A stretch of 64,000 nt of DNA. It comes from Marchantia polymorpha subsp. ruderalis. Its lineage: Eukaryota > Streptophyta > Marchantiopsida > Marchantiales > Marchantiaceae. The stretch spans positions 8,930,501-8,994,500 of the forward strand of contig AP031353.1 of NCBI GenBank assembly GCA_037833965.1, given 5' to 3'. The notes below the pieces were generated by a model. That model was not told the DNA's origin, searched no databases, and was given only the letters and a program-made list of their open reading frames with translations. Positions 1-10,900 of the stretch are shown here, piece after piece; the first letter of the stretch is position 1; each line of letters starts with the position of its first letter. The position numbers were made by a program, and so were the translations under genes.

Positions 1-45
1 GCCGTGTTGCCCATGTTAGATGTGTTCATCGGCGAAGAAGTTTGA
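1..45 (+). CDS. possible 3' end of an upstream gene (partial, unassigned)
   Basis: The first 45 bases are open in frame 1, encode 14 residues (ending FIGEEV) and stop at TGA. The following sequence looks like an untranslated tail. This could be the last codons of a gene whose body lies left of the window, but another frame is open for longer (to about 170), so the call is weak. No function can be given. Confidence 0.2.
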   Translation, partial: AVLPMLDVFIGEEV

Positions 46-1360
46 GTCGTTCGGAGGTACCTCGTTCTAACTTTGATTCTCCTTCTATTTGCGGTGATTT
101 TTGTTTTAAGCGTATTTGCCACAGCAAGATTCGCATCGTTGCCGCCTATTTTTAGTTTGCAGGTTAACATGATAGCCATGAGTGTGATAGGAATCTTATT
201 GTGCATATCAATATTGATATGGTACCTTAAGCGCCTGTAAAGATTACAACCCAGTTGGTGGTGTAACATTGAGTAGAGTCTCTTCCCTCGTCGCGCTCTC
301 GGTCGACATAAAACTCCGGCTGACTTTTTCTGACATCTGCTCCACCTCACCTCAACTCCTCTTTCATCTCTTGCATTTTGGATGCAACATTGCTAATTGA
401 TCACCGGATCCTCCTTCATGACTACTTTCATTTGTGTACGTCACCGTCAAAGTTTTTTGACCCAACCACAAACCTTGTTCTATTTCTCGATTGAAGATTG
501 TCTCCCAAATTGATATACAACATGACTGTGGCATGAAAGAAAAACTTGCACATCACATTTCTCATCAGCAATAGGGAATTATCATTACGTATTCAATGCA
601 ATTTGTCTATCCAGTTCACAAGGCTGATTGGAGAAGTGACTGAAAGGACTGTGATGTGTGAATGCTTTTGGGTTGGCAACAGCTTGTCGTTCTTTTATGC
701 CATTGCGACTGTCATCACAGGAGCAGGGAGACAGTACTTTGTCTAGTGTGGACTGTTCCTTTACACTGTACACTTGTCAGCTCCACTGAGAGTCATCGCG
801 ATTAAATAGGATCCTTGCAAGGCAGCCAATGAAGCCGGCAAATTTTTGTCATGAAGCACATTTATCATCCTTTCACCTTTCCCAACCCTTGAATTCTGGC
901 ACGTAATAGATATAAGAATAATAATCCAAGGTCAAAAAATGCTCCGTATCCTCTACACCTCAAGCAAAAGATACAAGCATGTGTCGAGTGGAGCCAGGCG
1001 AAGTATAAAAGAGAACTATGTTATGCAATAGCTTTATTTTATACTTTTGACTTGGTGGTAATTTTGACACTTCTGCATACGCAATAAAAATGATATTTAA
1101 TCTTTTTAATTATAAATTCTAAATATTCTTTTTTCTTCAATTAAAATGATATTTAATTTTGTTAATTATATATTCTGCTCTTTTTTTTCTGCAATTAAAG
1201 TGATGTTTAATTTTGTTAATTATGTATTCTAATTATTCTGTTTTTTATAATCATGCAAGGTAGACGTGAAAAGTCAAAAATAATTGTGAGCATAAGTTTT
1301 TTGTCATTTTTATAATGACAAAAAAATGACCATCTGCATACGTGAAAGGACATGATGAAA

Positions 1361-2137
1361 AATTTGGGTTGAAGATTGTAACTCAAGATTCAAAATCTTC
1401 AAAAGTGATGGGTGTGCAATGTAGCTTTTGCATTACATTTGATCTTGAAGAAAAGGCAGATGCAAAACAAAAAGTGTCATCTTCTGTGCAAGCATGAAAA
1501 TCACCTTTTTGTTATGACAATATTGAGCACCATCTTTGTATCCAACATACTAAACAATGGGATGTGTATCAAACCTTAAACATTTCTTCAGATTGTAATT
1601 CATTTTCTGAAAATGGGCCAATTTGGGTTGAAGATTATAACTCAAGATTCAAAATCGGCAAAAGTGATGGGTGTGCAATGTAGCTTTTGCATTACATTTG
1701 GTCTTGAAGAAAAGGCAGATGCAAAACAAAAAGTGTCATCTTCTATGCAAGCATGAAAATCATCTTTTTGTTATGACAATATTGAGCACCATCTTTGTAT
1801 CCAACATACTAAACAATGGGATGTGTATCAAACCTTAAACATTTCTTCAGATTGTAATTCATTTTTTGAAAATGGGCCAATTTGGGTTGAAGATTATAAC
1901 TCAAGATTCAAAATCGGCAAAAGTGATGGGTGTGCAATGTAGCTTTTGCATTACATTTGGTCTTGAAGAAAAGGCAGATGCAAAACAAAAAGTGTCATCT
2001 TCTGCGCAAGCATGAAAATCATCTTTTTGTTATGACAATATTGAGCACCATCTTTGTATCCAACATACTAAACAATGGGATGTGTATCAAACCTTAAACA
2101 TTTCTTCAAATTGTAATTCATTTTCTGAAAATGGGCC
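1361..2137 (+). repeat. three tandem 259-bp units carrying a transposon zinc-finger segment
   Basis: Three head-to-tail copies start at 1361, 1620 and 1879, each 259 bp and nearly identical. Each encodes a segment with the pattern CSFC, then about 35 residues, then YDNIEHHLCIQHTKQW, which resembles the BED/C2H2-like zinc finger at the N-terminus of hAT transposases (C-x2-C ... H-x4-H). Every copy has the same TGA between the Cys pair and the His pair. The unit is 86 codons plus one base, so consecutive copies are out of frame with each other. Copies 2 and 3 share variants (agattataactc, atcggc) absent from copy 1, so they are the more recent pair. The array runs directly into the transposase remnant that follows. 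Confidence 0.8.
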
Positions 2138-3487
2138 AATTTCATTTAAAAATTCTTTCAAAACCCATTTCACGTTTTTTTGGAAGATGAAGTAGATCTT
2201 GTATATGAAAATGAACGAGATTTTGTCGATATCATTGTCAGCAATATGATGTTCAATCTCGAAGAACAAGAAGAAAGTGATGTAGAAGACGAAGACAAAG
2301 TCAAAGATGAATATTTGTTTGGTAGTATGGGCGAAAACAATACTCGACTAATCCAACGTCGACAAGCAACAACCAAGTCTAGAGAACTTAGCATTATTAT
2401 TGTTTCATCGCGTTGAATTGGAGGACGTTGCTATAGATTACTTTTACTTAGTGATAATTTCCAAGACAAAAGCAATGTTTCGTCTTGCTATGCAATATGT
2501 ATCTTGCGGGACATCATTTCTTATGGCATCCGAACTTGTAATTTGTACATATGATGTTTTGGGCAATCCTACTTTATGTGCATGTTCTCGTCACGATATT
2601 AGTAACTTTGTTTGGGTAATCTCAGGTGTCAATTTGCAAAGGATTGCAAAATTTCTTCAACATTCGAGAGCATTTTCATTAGCACTTGACTCGGCAACAC
2701 ATCAAAGCACTTCATTTCTTGATATACGCTTCCGGATTTTCATTCGCGACAATTATTTGATTATTAACTTGCATGGTTGTGCAGTTTTGATGTTTGATCG
2801 CCACATAGATGAAGTTATGTTCACAATGGTAAGCACCTTTTAGACAATGCTCCATCTTGATTAGACAAATTGCCTTCTTGGTTTGACGACTGACGGGGCT
2901 CACAATATGACTGGACTAATTATCGGAGTTATTACTCATCTTGCCGACGTGATGCACAAGAAATGTTCTTTAATTCGGATTAGTACGGAGCGCATCAACG
3001 AGATCTTGTTATCAAAGAAATAATGAACAATGTCATCAAAGAACGATTTTTTTTAGTGATGATGGGGTTCGTTACTAAACTGACACAACAGTAGAATTGG
3101 ATCGCAAAAATGCAAACTACATGCACTCATAGCACAAAACTCTAATCCATGCTCATAGATTTGAGTTATTGATTAAGAGTTCATAAATTTGCTTTCCACT
3201 AGTTCAAGTTTCAAGTACGGCTAGTTTTCATTTGGTGTTCAATTTTTGAATCTGATGGAATATTGTGGTGTAATTGCAACGTTTTTTCTTGCTATTAGTA
3301 CGGTGGAGTCTGATTTTTCAATTTTGCGTGGGAAAAAAAATTTGTTTCGAAAAAAATTATCAAACTTTGAATAAGAAGTAGTTATGCAAACAAAACAGTT
3401 TTTGTTCATAAAACAGTTCGAGCTTGACAAATGTTTACTAAAAATTTTGTATTGAAAATCTTGGATTAAAGTTAGTCGTGAAGTCAA
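2138..3487 (+). pseudogene. degenerate hAT-superfamily transposase
   Basis: Conceptual reading across frames recovers hAT-like blocks in the expected order. First is an acidic linker (about 2180-2330, MFNLEEQEESDVEDEDK). Next is a central block (about 2455-2830) with SLALDSATHQSTSFLDIRFR and LHGCAVLMFDRH. At 2880-2960 comes the block GLTTDGAHNMTGLIIGV, a form of the conserved TDGA/NMTG region of the RNase-H-like core. Finally, about 3270-3370 carries the C-terminal dimerisation block AISTVESDFSILRGKKNLFR. Frameshifts and stops separate the blocks, so it cannot encode a transposase. Together with the zinc-finger array upstream it is one dead element. I could not define terminal inverted repeats or a target-site duplication. 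The family assignment rests on motif order recalled from known hAT proteins. Confidence 0.7.
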
Positions 3488-4690
3488 AATAATTTTTCTT
3501 TTACTATGTTTTGTTCTATGAACAATATTTGTTCATAAATATTTAGTAGAAAATTTGTGTTGAAAATGGTCAAATTTATTCTTTTAACGAGACAAAACTA
3601 ATCTAAATTAATTTTTCAAGAGACTAAAATAGCCTAAATTAATTTTTTCAAGAAACTAAATTAATCTAAATTAATTCTTTTAGGAGCCTGCATTAACATT
3701 TTAAAAAAGAAAAAATACTTCTAAATTATATTTCATAAGTAGACTAAATTAAGCGTATTTGGGTAATTTAGGGGTGCGACTATTAAAACCATGCTTGTTT
3801 ATGTGTCACATTGTAGCAATTTTTGAATGCAAGAACTGAAAGCCGAAGATAATAACCAAAACAAGAACAACAGTAAATCCTTAGACGCAACAATAAGGTA
3901 ACTCCTTACTCCACGACTTCCTATTTTACAATTTTGTCGATCATCCGAACAAAATTTCTTCCTAAAGCCGACTGTATTCTGCGTTTAGGATTTAAAATAC
4001 TGTCAAATAGTCTAAAAATTCACGGCTTCCAACTCTCCTAAGAAACACCGAAAAATTACAAAAACCGCATGATGATCAGAATCTTGAGAATTTCAACTCC
4101 ACCGATCCCTTCCGCAATGTCCTTGTCAACCCTATTGAATCTTCTTCATGATTCTAGTCAAGACAAGTTCTTCGAGTGAAAACGATTGTGCAAATACTAC
4201 TAGTAAGAATCACAAAATTTCACGTCAAAGTTGAATCAGGCCCACTCCACACTCAGAAACTACAGACTGATGCTAGCGAAACTTTATAATCAATCTACTG
4301 AAACCTATTCTAACGCTGAAAGTCTCAACTCAAAGAACTGACAGTTCTTTGAGTACACGCGACTATACTCTCCGAAGGGAATAAAACTAACCTAGGCTCT
4401 ATCTAGCGTTCACTCAACTAGAATTAACTCTAATTCGATGCTAATTATATACAACACGTATATACATGACAAGTGAACAATTAGTTGATAAATGTTGACT
4501 TTGCTTTTATTGCTTGCTAGATATTTAATCAATGAATCATGACCTTCATTGAATAGAATTGTCTAGCAAGATTGTAAGTAGTATAGAATACTTTGACAAC
4601 ACATTTCAAACTTTCCGCAATTCAATGTACAACCGATGTTATTGATAAATGAAAGATATCATGTGTTTTTTATGACAAAGTTGCGGGCAA
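3488..4690. other. AT-rich region, no gene seen
   Basis: No ORF with recognisable composition. From 3590 to 3750 there are short A/T-rich imperfect repeats (variants of 'actaaattaatctaaattaatttttc'). Around 4328-4354 there is a perfect 12-bp inverted repeat with a 3-nt spacer. The stretch is probably transposon debris flanking the hAT and copia remnants. Confidence 0.4.
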
Positions 4691-5010
4691 TCTCATGTAC
4701 TTGATGGTGTGTACAAGACTTCATATTGCTCTAGTGATGCCATAGTGAACAGTTATATGTCGAATTCATGGAAGGTGAGCTCAAAGAATGACCTTTCATG
4801 AATTTGAAGAAAAATAAAAATTGTGGTTTATTAGACAATAACAAATTCTTGTTAGAGTACGTTGATGTTAACTATGAACAAAATTTGGACTAGAAGAAAT
4901 CTACAAATGGACATTTGTTTTCACGTGATGATTGATGCATTAGTTGAAGATCTATGTTGCAAAGCGGGTAGCTAAGTCTACAATAGAATCAGAGTATGAA
5001 TGATAAAAGA
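4690..5010 (+). pseudogene. Ty1/copia remnant (end of RT to RNase H)
   Basis: Translated fragments in shifting frames match the stretch joining reverse transcriptase and RNase H in Ty1/copia pol. One is MVCTRLHIALVM followed by TVICRIHG (compare the usual TRPDIAYAV..V.R.M..P). Near 4870-4960 is LEEIYKWTFV/KKSTNGHLFSRDD.CIS.RSMLQS, the degenerate form of the D..+RSTTGY.F..GGG..SWRS+LQ block. Multiple stops and frameshifts show it is dead. It is a short fragment; no LTR is identified. Confidence 0.55.
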
Positions 5011-5028
5011 ATGAAACACATCAACACC

Positions 5029-5195
5029 AGATTTCACTTTATCATACAATTCATCAATCATGTAATTCATAATAAAAAAAGCTAGTCAAGATTGAAATTA
5101 ACTTCAATTGAGATTTCACTTTATCATACAATTCATCAATCATGTAATTCATAATAAAAAAAAGCCAGTCAAGATTGAAATCAAATTCAATTGAG
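5029..5195. repeat. 82-bp tandem duplication
   Basis: Two adjacent copies begin 'agatttcactttatcatac' at 5029 and 5111. They differ by a few substitutions and a one-base length change in the poly-A run (aataaaaaaagct versus aataaaaaaaagcc). It lies just downstream of the copia RNase H remnant and has no coding potential. Confidence 0.85.
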
Positions 5196-5303
5196 TTAAT
5201 GTGTTGATCAAAATTATTTCTTTAGAAAGCTTTAGTAGACATTGTGATATTATGAAGATTTTGCATGAAAAGCACAAGTAGAGTTTTCTATTAAATTTTA
5301 GTG

Positions 5304-5304
5304 T

Positions 5305-5336
<32 letters not shown>

Positions 5337-5343
5337 CATATAC
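5304..5343. repeat. (TA)n microsatellite
   Basis: An uninterrupted TA dinucleotide run, followed by a short tacatacata stretch, in AT-rich DNA. Confidence 0.9.
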
Positions 5344-6840
5344 TATTACTCTATCACGTTTTGTCTACGATTTAGTTTAAGTTAGCTTTAATTCAAAGAT
5401 TAGATTGTTAGTTTTCTTTCAAATACTTTTAACGGAATAATTATATAGACAAATGAGATTTCTATTCCTCTTACATTGTTAGGAATAATCCAAATCATGA
5501 TGGTGTGTCAATAATTTCAGTTGATAACAGTATTTTGATGTACAAGAACAATCGGTTTAAGATTTTCGTTGGACTAGTTGTGTCTAGCTACACTACTTAG
5601 CGCAATGAGTTTGCTTTTCTCGACAAACATTTATTTATGTATTTTCGTGAACGTTGTTGGGCAAACCATGAATCTTCTACATCTTTTCACGTTTGCATCC
5701 TCTTTCATGTGAATTTTTCACGACATTTATTAATTATTTTGAAATCTTTATGTGACCATACGGAGAATTGACTTTTTGTAATTATTGTGGTGGCTAGCTT
5801 AGTCATTATTGTTTGCACTAAACCTAACTTAAATAGTTTGTACAACCAAAAAATGATATGTAATAGTTAGAGCATGTATACATATGAAAAAAAAACTTTA
5901 CAAATAAGTGACAATTAAATTAGATATCTATATATATGTGAAGTATTCAGATCTTTCAACATACGTTTAGATTATCTGTGTCACACATTCTGATTAATTA
6001 ACATTAAGTCATTATAATATGTCCTAAAAGCAATCTTAGAAAAATTCTAAGAAAGCACTCAATACATCTGATACAATGATAACCAGTTTTTAAAAAAATT
6101 GAGCTTCAAAATGATATGCATTTATATTGGAAAAAAATATCAATGAGACATGTAAGTTCTTGACAAACCAATTAACTTAAGGGCAAAAACTATAGTCATT
6201 CATTGAGATCTTGATATGTTTGGCCTTATTTGTTGACAGATACAAGTGAGGAGAGAAAACATGAATATGCTTATATTTTACAAAAGAGAACAACCTGAAA
6301 CTCATGATTCTTGTTCTTCTATCTACATACTTTGGATTCAAACAGAGAGAGTCAAGGAGTGAGAGTGATCTCAAAGATTACTCATAGCTTTTCAAACGAA
6401 AATTAGTGGGTGTCCGTGAAACTTCCGACACCGTGAAGTCGCCTGGTTTATCTAAAGGATAATTTAAACTACCCGGAACACTTGTCTTCTCCCTTTTGTT
6501 TAAATTCGTCTAGAAGAATCAATTGTAACTCCACAAAGTCGTTCACACAAAATTTATCCTTTCATAGTTACTCCAAAGAGACAATTTACAGCAACGAATG
6601 AGTGTACTAGCCATGACTCCCAAGGAGTACTGTGATGAAACATAAAGACACGTAGAGTATTATATCTATAGACCTTGCTATGAGTTACTTTAACGTGTCG
6701 AGCTCGACGTAGGAGAATCTGGATAAGGATGAACATACCAACTTTACTCATCGACAACTGGACTCCATCCTCTGTTTAATCATACGATAGTTCTTCGACG
6801 TTCTTGAGAGAAGAAATAGGAAGGTTTTTGTTTTTCTTTT
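5344..6840. other. AT-rich intergenic DNA, no gene seen
   Basis: No supported coding sequence. The segment around 6380-6560 is less AT-rich than its surroundings and could be LTR-like or regulatory, but I found no matching second copy in the window. Confidence 0.35.
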
Positions 6841-6946
6841 GACACGCTTTCAATTATTCTGACGCCTAAAGGATGTCGAAGATTCACAGAGGTCTTTTTT
6901 GGTTCGACAGGTTTTCAATTGTCGTGACGCCTAAAGGATGTCAAAG
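6841..6946. repeat. two 41-bp direct repeats, 65 bp apart
   Basis: Copies at 6841-6881 and 6906-6946 share 'gacgcctaaaggatgtc' and flanking 'ttttcaatt', with a few mismatches. They lie immediately upstream of the GC island at 6.95-7.8 kb. Confidence 0.8.
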
Positions 6947-7216
6947 TGTCTGAATTCAGTCGGTGCAGAGGCTGGAGAAACCACGGCATCTCGCTCAGGC
7001 TCAATATAAATTCGGTTTGCGTGTTACAGATCAACGACTGCAGCGCAGTTCCTGTTTTTACCGTGCCCGTAGCAGTGAATGAGAACAGGTAGATAAGCTT
7101 TAGATGTAGGTACACATGGAAGTCTCCAATCATTTCTTCTTCGATGTTCTTGTTAAAACTCATCTCACCGGAGAATATTCCGGCGCGCTCTCGACTGCAC
7201 ATACTTGTAATCTCCA

Positions 7217-7405
7217 ATGGCGAACCCGACGAAGATCACCATCACAACCGGCTCAAACTGCCCAGAATTCAACCTAATTTGTTCAGGACCAGCTCCCGGC
7301 GCGGACGAGAAGCATCAACTCGAAGAATTCGGGATCGTGGCCAACCCTCGCACTCCGTCCCTCCCATCCTCCATCCTCTGGCCGCATCGTCCGACCAGGC
7401 TTTGA
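7217..7405 (+). CDS. unassigned short ORF in an isolated GC island
   Basis: This 62-residue ORF starts MANPTKITITTGSNCPEFNL and has protein-like composition in its first 45 residues, then turns into Pro/Ser-rich sequence that looks like translated non-coding DNA. About 200 bases upstream (around 7000) is a TATA-like 'caatataaat'. The surrounding 6.95-7.8 kb is clearly richer in GC than both flanks, as are the gene regions elsewhere in the window. It may be the first exon of a gene whose later exons are lost, or a gene fragment. Overlapping ORFs on both strands at 7269-7900 are probably shadows. I do not recognise the family. Confidence 0.25.
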   Translation: MANPTKITITTGSNCPEFNLICSGPAPGADEKHQLEEFGIVANPRTPSLPSSILWPHRPTRL

Positions 7406-8040
7406 CCCAAGGGGACGAGAAGTCATCGAACTGTGAGGTCAGTTGCGCGGTCCTATCGGAGAGAGGATACGAGGAACAGCTGTGGCGATAAGAGCGAGAG
7501 CTGCTGCAGGACAGGACGATGAATGGAAATCGGGTCTTCGAGACGAAGGTACGACGAGAATGTGCAGGCATCGGAGAATCCGGGTTGTTGCTGCGCGAGC
7601 AGGATCTGATTTGACGCATGAATATCCGCAACATGTCTTTGACTGTTCCGCAGCCGCCTTCAATGATCCGCCTCCGGTGGGTATCACCCTCTCTCGCCGC
7701 TCTTCTCGTACATACCTGGTTCGGCATTTACCACGTCCACTATCCACTGGTCTAGACGTGCCTCCCATACGCAGTACAGTACACCACATCTCGCAATCTC
7801 TATCCCCGATTATGAATCCGAAATCTTCATCACAATCAACTTCTTGGCATTTTTTGTTTTGTGCTTTATTAAGAAAACAAAGTATTGTGAAGTTTATTTG
7901 ACTCTATGTAAAATAAAATCAACTACAATTGTTGTCTACTTGCATTTATCGTATACCTACCAACAGATTTGGATTGTATATTTTCTTTAAATAAAAAATC
8001 AACCTTATTATATCTTTGAAGTACAATCAAACTTATTAAT

Positions 8041-8085
8041 ACATGGGTAGATTTTCTTTGAAATTCAAAGAAAATCTACCCATGT
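8041..8085. repeat. perfect 22-bp inverted repeat with 1-nt spacer
   Basis: The left arm begins acatgggtagattttc and the right arm is its exact reverse complement over 22 bases, separated by a single A. The 45-bp near-palindrome sits in AT-rich DNA with no gene nearby and could form a cruciform or a hairpin transcript. Confidence 0.9.
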
Positions 8086-9090
8086 TTCTTAAGAAAAAAT
8101 TTCTTAATTAATATTTCACTCCAATTTTCTTTGTAAAGTTAATTGAATTTATTCTACTCCTACATGTCTCATGGCAATTACATTGTGCTAGCAAATTGAA
8201 AAACTTGAAATAACTAATGACAACATCAAAAATTAAAATTTCACAATGCTTAGATGTTTAACTTTGATTAAATTTTGAAATCATTTTTAATGAAAAATCT
8301 ATATTTGATAAAAATTAAAAAATTATTTTAAGCTTTTAAAATATAAAAAATGATTGAAAATATGATTGAAAATTTTTATCTCAAATTAATAGTCATAAAA
8401 AATTTGAAAATCTTTTAAAAATAAAAATAAATAAATAATTTAATAAATAGAATAAAATAAAAAATAAAAAAAATTTATGATATAGCTGATGTAATTATCA
8501 TTAACTTATGTTTTGATTGACTTTGATTAACATAATTTGACATAGTTAGTATATCACTATATAAAAGAAACAATCTCAATAAATTTTGTGTGTAATCGTG
8601 AAAACAACATCAAAATGTTGAAGCACATATCTTGTACTATGTTAATTTTTGTTCATTGGATATGGATATATGAATTTAACACCATGAGAAATGAACGTTG
8701 TTTCAAGTTTTGAAAGAGCAAAACTCAACTTTCAATATTTGTAGTGGTCAAAGAACATAGTCATTTGAAATCAATATTTAACGTGGTGAGAATTGATCAA
8801 AAAAAACATCAAGCGCAATAACAATAAATAAGTCAACAAATAAGTAATCAAATTCACAAGATCTAATACAAAAGAAATGTTTGATTTGATACATAAGAAA
8901 GCATTTTATTTTTTCATAAGAGCATGATATTATAATCTATCAATGTCATCTTTCATGACAACAATATGATGTTTAAACAATGCTATCAAAGATAATCAAA
9001 AATTTTATTGTAAAAACATGAGTAACGACGAAATGAAATAGGTATGTTTTTTTTTTTCAACACATGGCATGAAGTGTCAGTCATTTTGAC

Positions 9091-9120
9091 TCCTGCTTAG
9101 ATGCTTTCAGCAGTTATTTC
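9091..9120 (-). rRNA. short LSU (23S-type) rRNA-like fragment, 3' region stem-loop
   Basis: Read on the minus strand this is AATAACTGCTGAAAGCATCT followed by AAGCAGGA. The string GCTGAAAGCATCTAAGC is a conserved element near the 3' end of bacterial and organellar 23S rRNA, where it forms a short helix. Here the flanking CTGCT/AGCAG keep the helix paired. Similarity seems to stop within about 35 bases on each side, so it is at most a fragment, not a gene. Origin (mitochondrial, plastid or bacterial) cannot be decided by eye. Confidence 0.4.
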
Positions 9121-10369
9121 ATACCAAAAAAAACCCTAGCTGCTGTGACTAGTTTAAACTTTGCCGCATATTTTTCTAGATTGCTTGCATGGATTTCGAG
9201 TTGATTCAAGAAATGGTGGTAGTATGAAAATGTCATTTTTTTATCTAAATAAGTTTGATTAAGATTCTTGATGTTGTTTTTCAAATGTTTGTATTTTATT
9301 TTTATTTATTTTTTAAATTAGTATTGGATCAACAAAAATGTTCATTTTTCAAAGTGAAATTAATCATATATGTACAAGTTCAATTTTGGTTTTATATATT
9401 TCAATTTCAATTTAGCGTTCAAGATAAGAGTGTTAGATTTTTTGAAAGCTACTGATATGTACTTGGAATTAAGCGTATTTGAATGTAATTAATCACAAAA
9501 AAACTTCAATACAAAATTGCATGTAATTTTTGTTTAAATTATAGACTTAATTTTTCTATAATAGAGAGTGAATTATATAATTTGATAAGGTATTGAACTG
9601 CCCAGTACATCATTTTACTTTTGAAAAAAATAATATCAAAAATGCTTGATGAAGATGTGAATCCATTAAAAACATCTTCAATCAAAGAACAAATTTTTGG
9701 CAAATTGGAGTCAAAACTAAATATGCCTAAAAAGAATTGAAAATGAAAAATAACTAGACTTTTAATTTTTTCCTTGGACAAAAATTTGATGGCTATATTA
9801 TTATTATGAATGATTACATAATTAAGATGGTTTTAGATATTTTTCTATTGGAAAAAAAATACTGAATCAAAAACAAACAAGTATGATGTTTTTATTTTGA
9901 CTATAGGAGTAAACCAAAAAATGTGAATACACTTTGTAAATAATCTATCTTACTTGTTTTTGCATGAAAATTTGTGTTATTCACATATGTATTCATTGTG
10001 AATACATCTATATCTTTTCCATGAAGTTTTAAATTATTTAAGTATCTACGTATTATCAAGCATCTAAGAATCATTTTGCTCTCAAACTGCTTATAAAGCT
10101 ATTTTTGAAAAAATTGTATTTTTGTGTGCATGCATGTGCACATTTTTGTGGAGCGTAGCACACAAAACGTTGCATCAACACTGTAATCAAAGTAAATCAT
10201 TCACTACATCAAATCTCCATGTGTTGGAGATAAAATAATTTTGAGCACGGATTTATATCATGTAAACTTGAATACAAAGCTTTAATTTCAATTAAATGAT
10301 GTTATTTTGATAAAAAATTTTTCTTTTTTAGATATTTAATATTCAAATACCAAATGATCTTACAAAAGT

Positions 10370-10900
10370 ATATGATAATCAAAAATATTGATGATGCTAA
10401 GTTTGACAGTGTCGAGTATGATAGACGTTATGAAATTTGAAAACGTGAGGTAAAGAAATACAAAAATCAAAATAATTTGAAAAAAGGATAAGATCAGAGA
10501 TTGTTTCAATGTCAAATGGACAGATATGCAAAACATCTGTGCATAAAAGAGCTATAAACGTAATCTTATTCAATCTTCAACCTTATATTATCAAGCATAC
10601 GAATGAATGCAAGGATTGTGTTACTTTTTTTTATGATCAACTTGAACTAAAGTACCATCGAAAAAAGATTCCACACGTATTTGAAACCGATGAGCTTCAA
10701 GATGAACATTGGAATGATGATACAAGACCATATTGATGTTTTCAATGATCTTGTTATGAACTTGCAAAATCTTGATGGGGAGTTAAATGATGAGATACAA
10801 ATTGTTTGAATTCGATTCATATAATTCATCTGTCTTTTTCATGAATATTCCTTCATTGTGATTGAAAAAATGATCAACTACTTGATGTTAGATAATGAAT
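10370..10900 (+). pseudogene. Ty1/copia gag remnant
   Basis: Near 10690-10806 the translation includes SFKMNIGMMI followed by DHIDVFNDLVMNLQNLDGEL. This matches the copia gag (UBN2/retrotran_gag) pattern of an initial KM block, then 'H...F..L...L..L...+.DE'. Stops interrupt the frame before and after. It lies upstream and in the same orientation as the RNase H remnant at 12.0-12.35 kb, so both may come from one deleted element. Confidence 0.6.

Larger units (their letters stand above)
7902..10340. other. AT-rich gene desert
   Basis: Apart from the inverted repeat near 8.06 kb and the rRNA-like fragment near 9.1 kb, this stretch is very AT-rich. Its short ORFs (for example 9255-9455 + and 9539-9781 -) are Phe/Leu/Lys/Ile-rich, as expected by chance at this base composition. 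I see no supportable gene. Confidence 0.45.
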
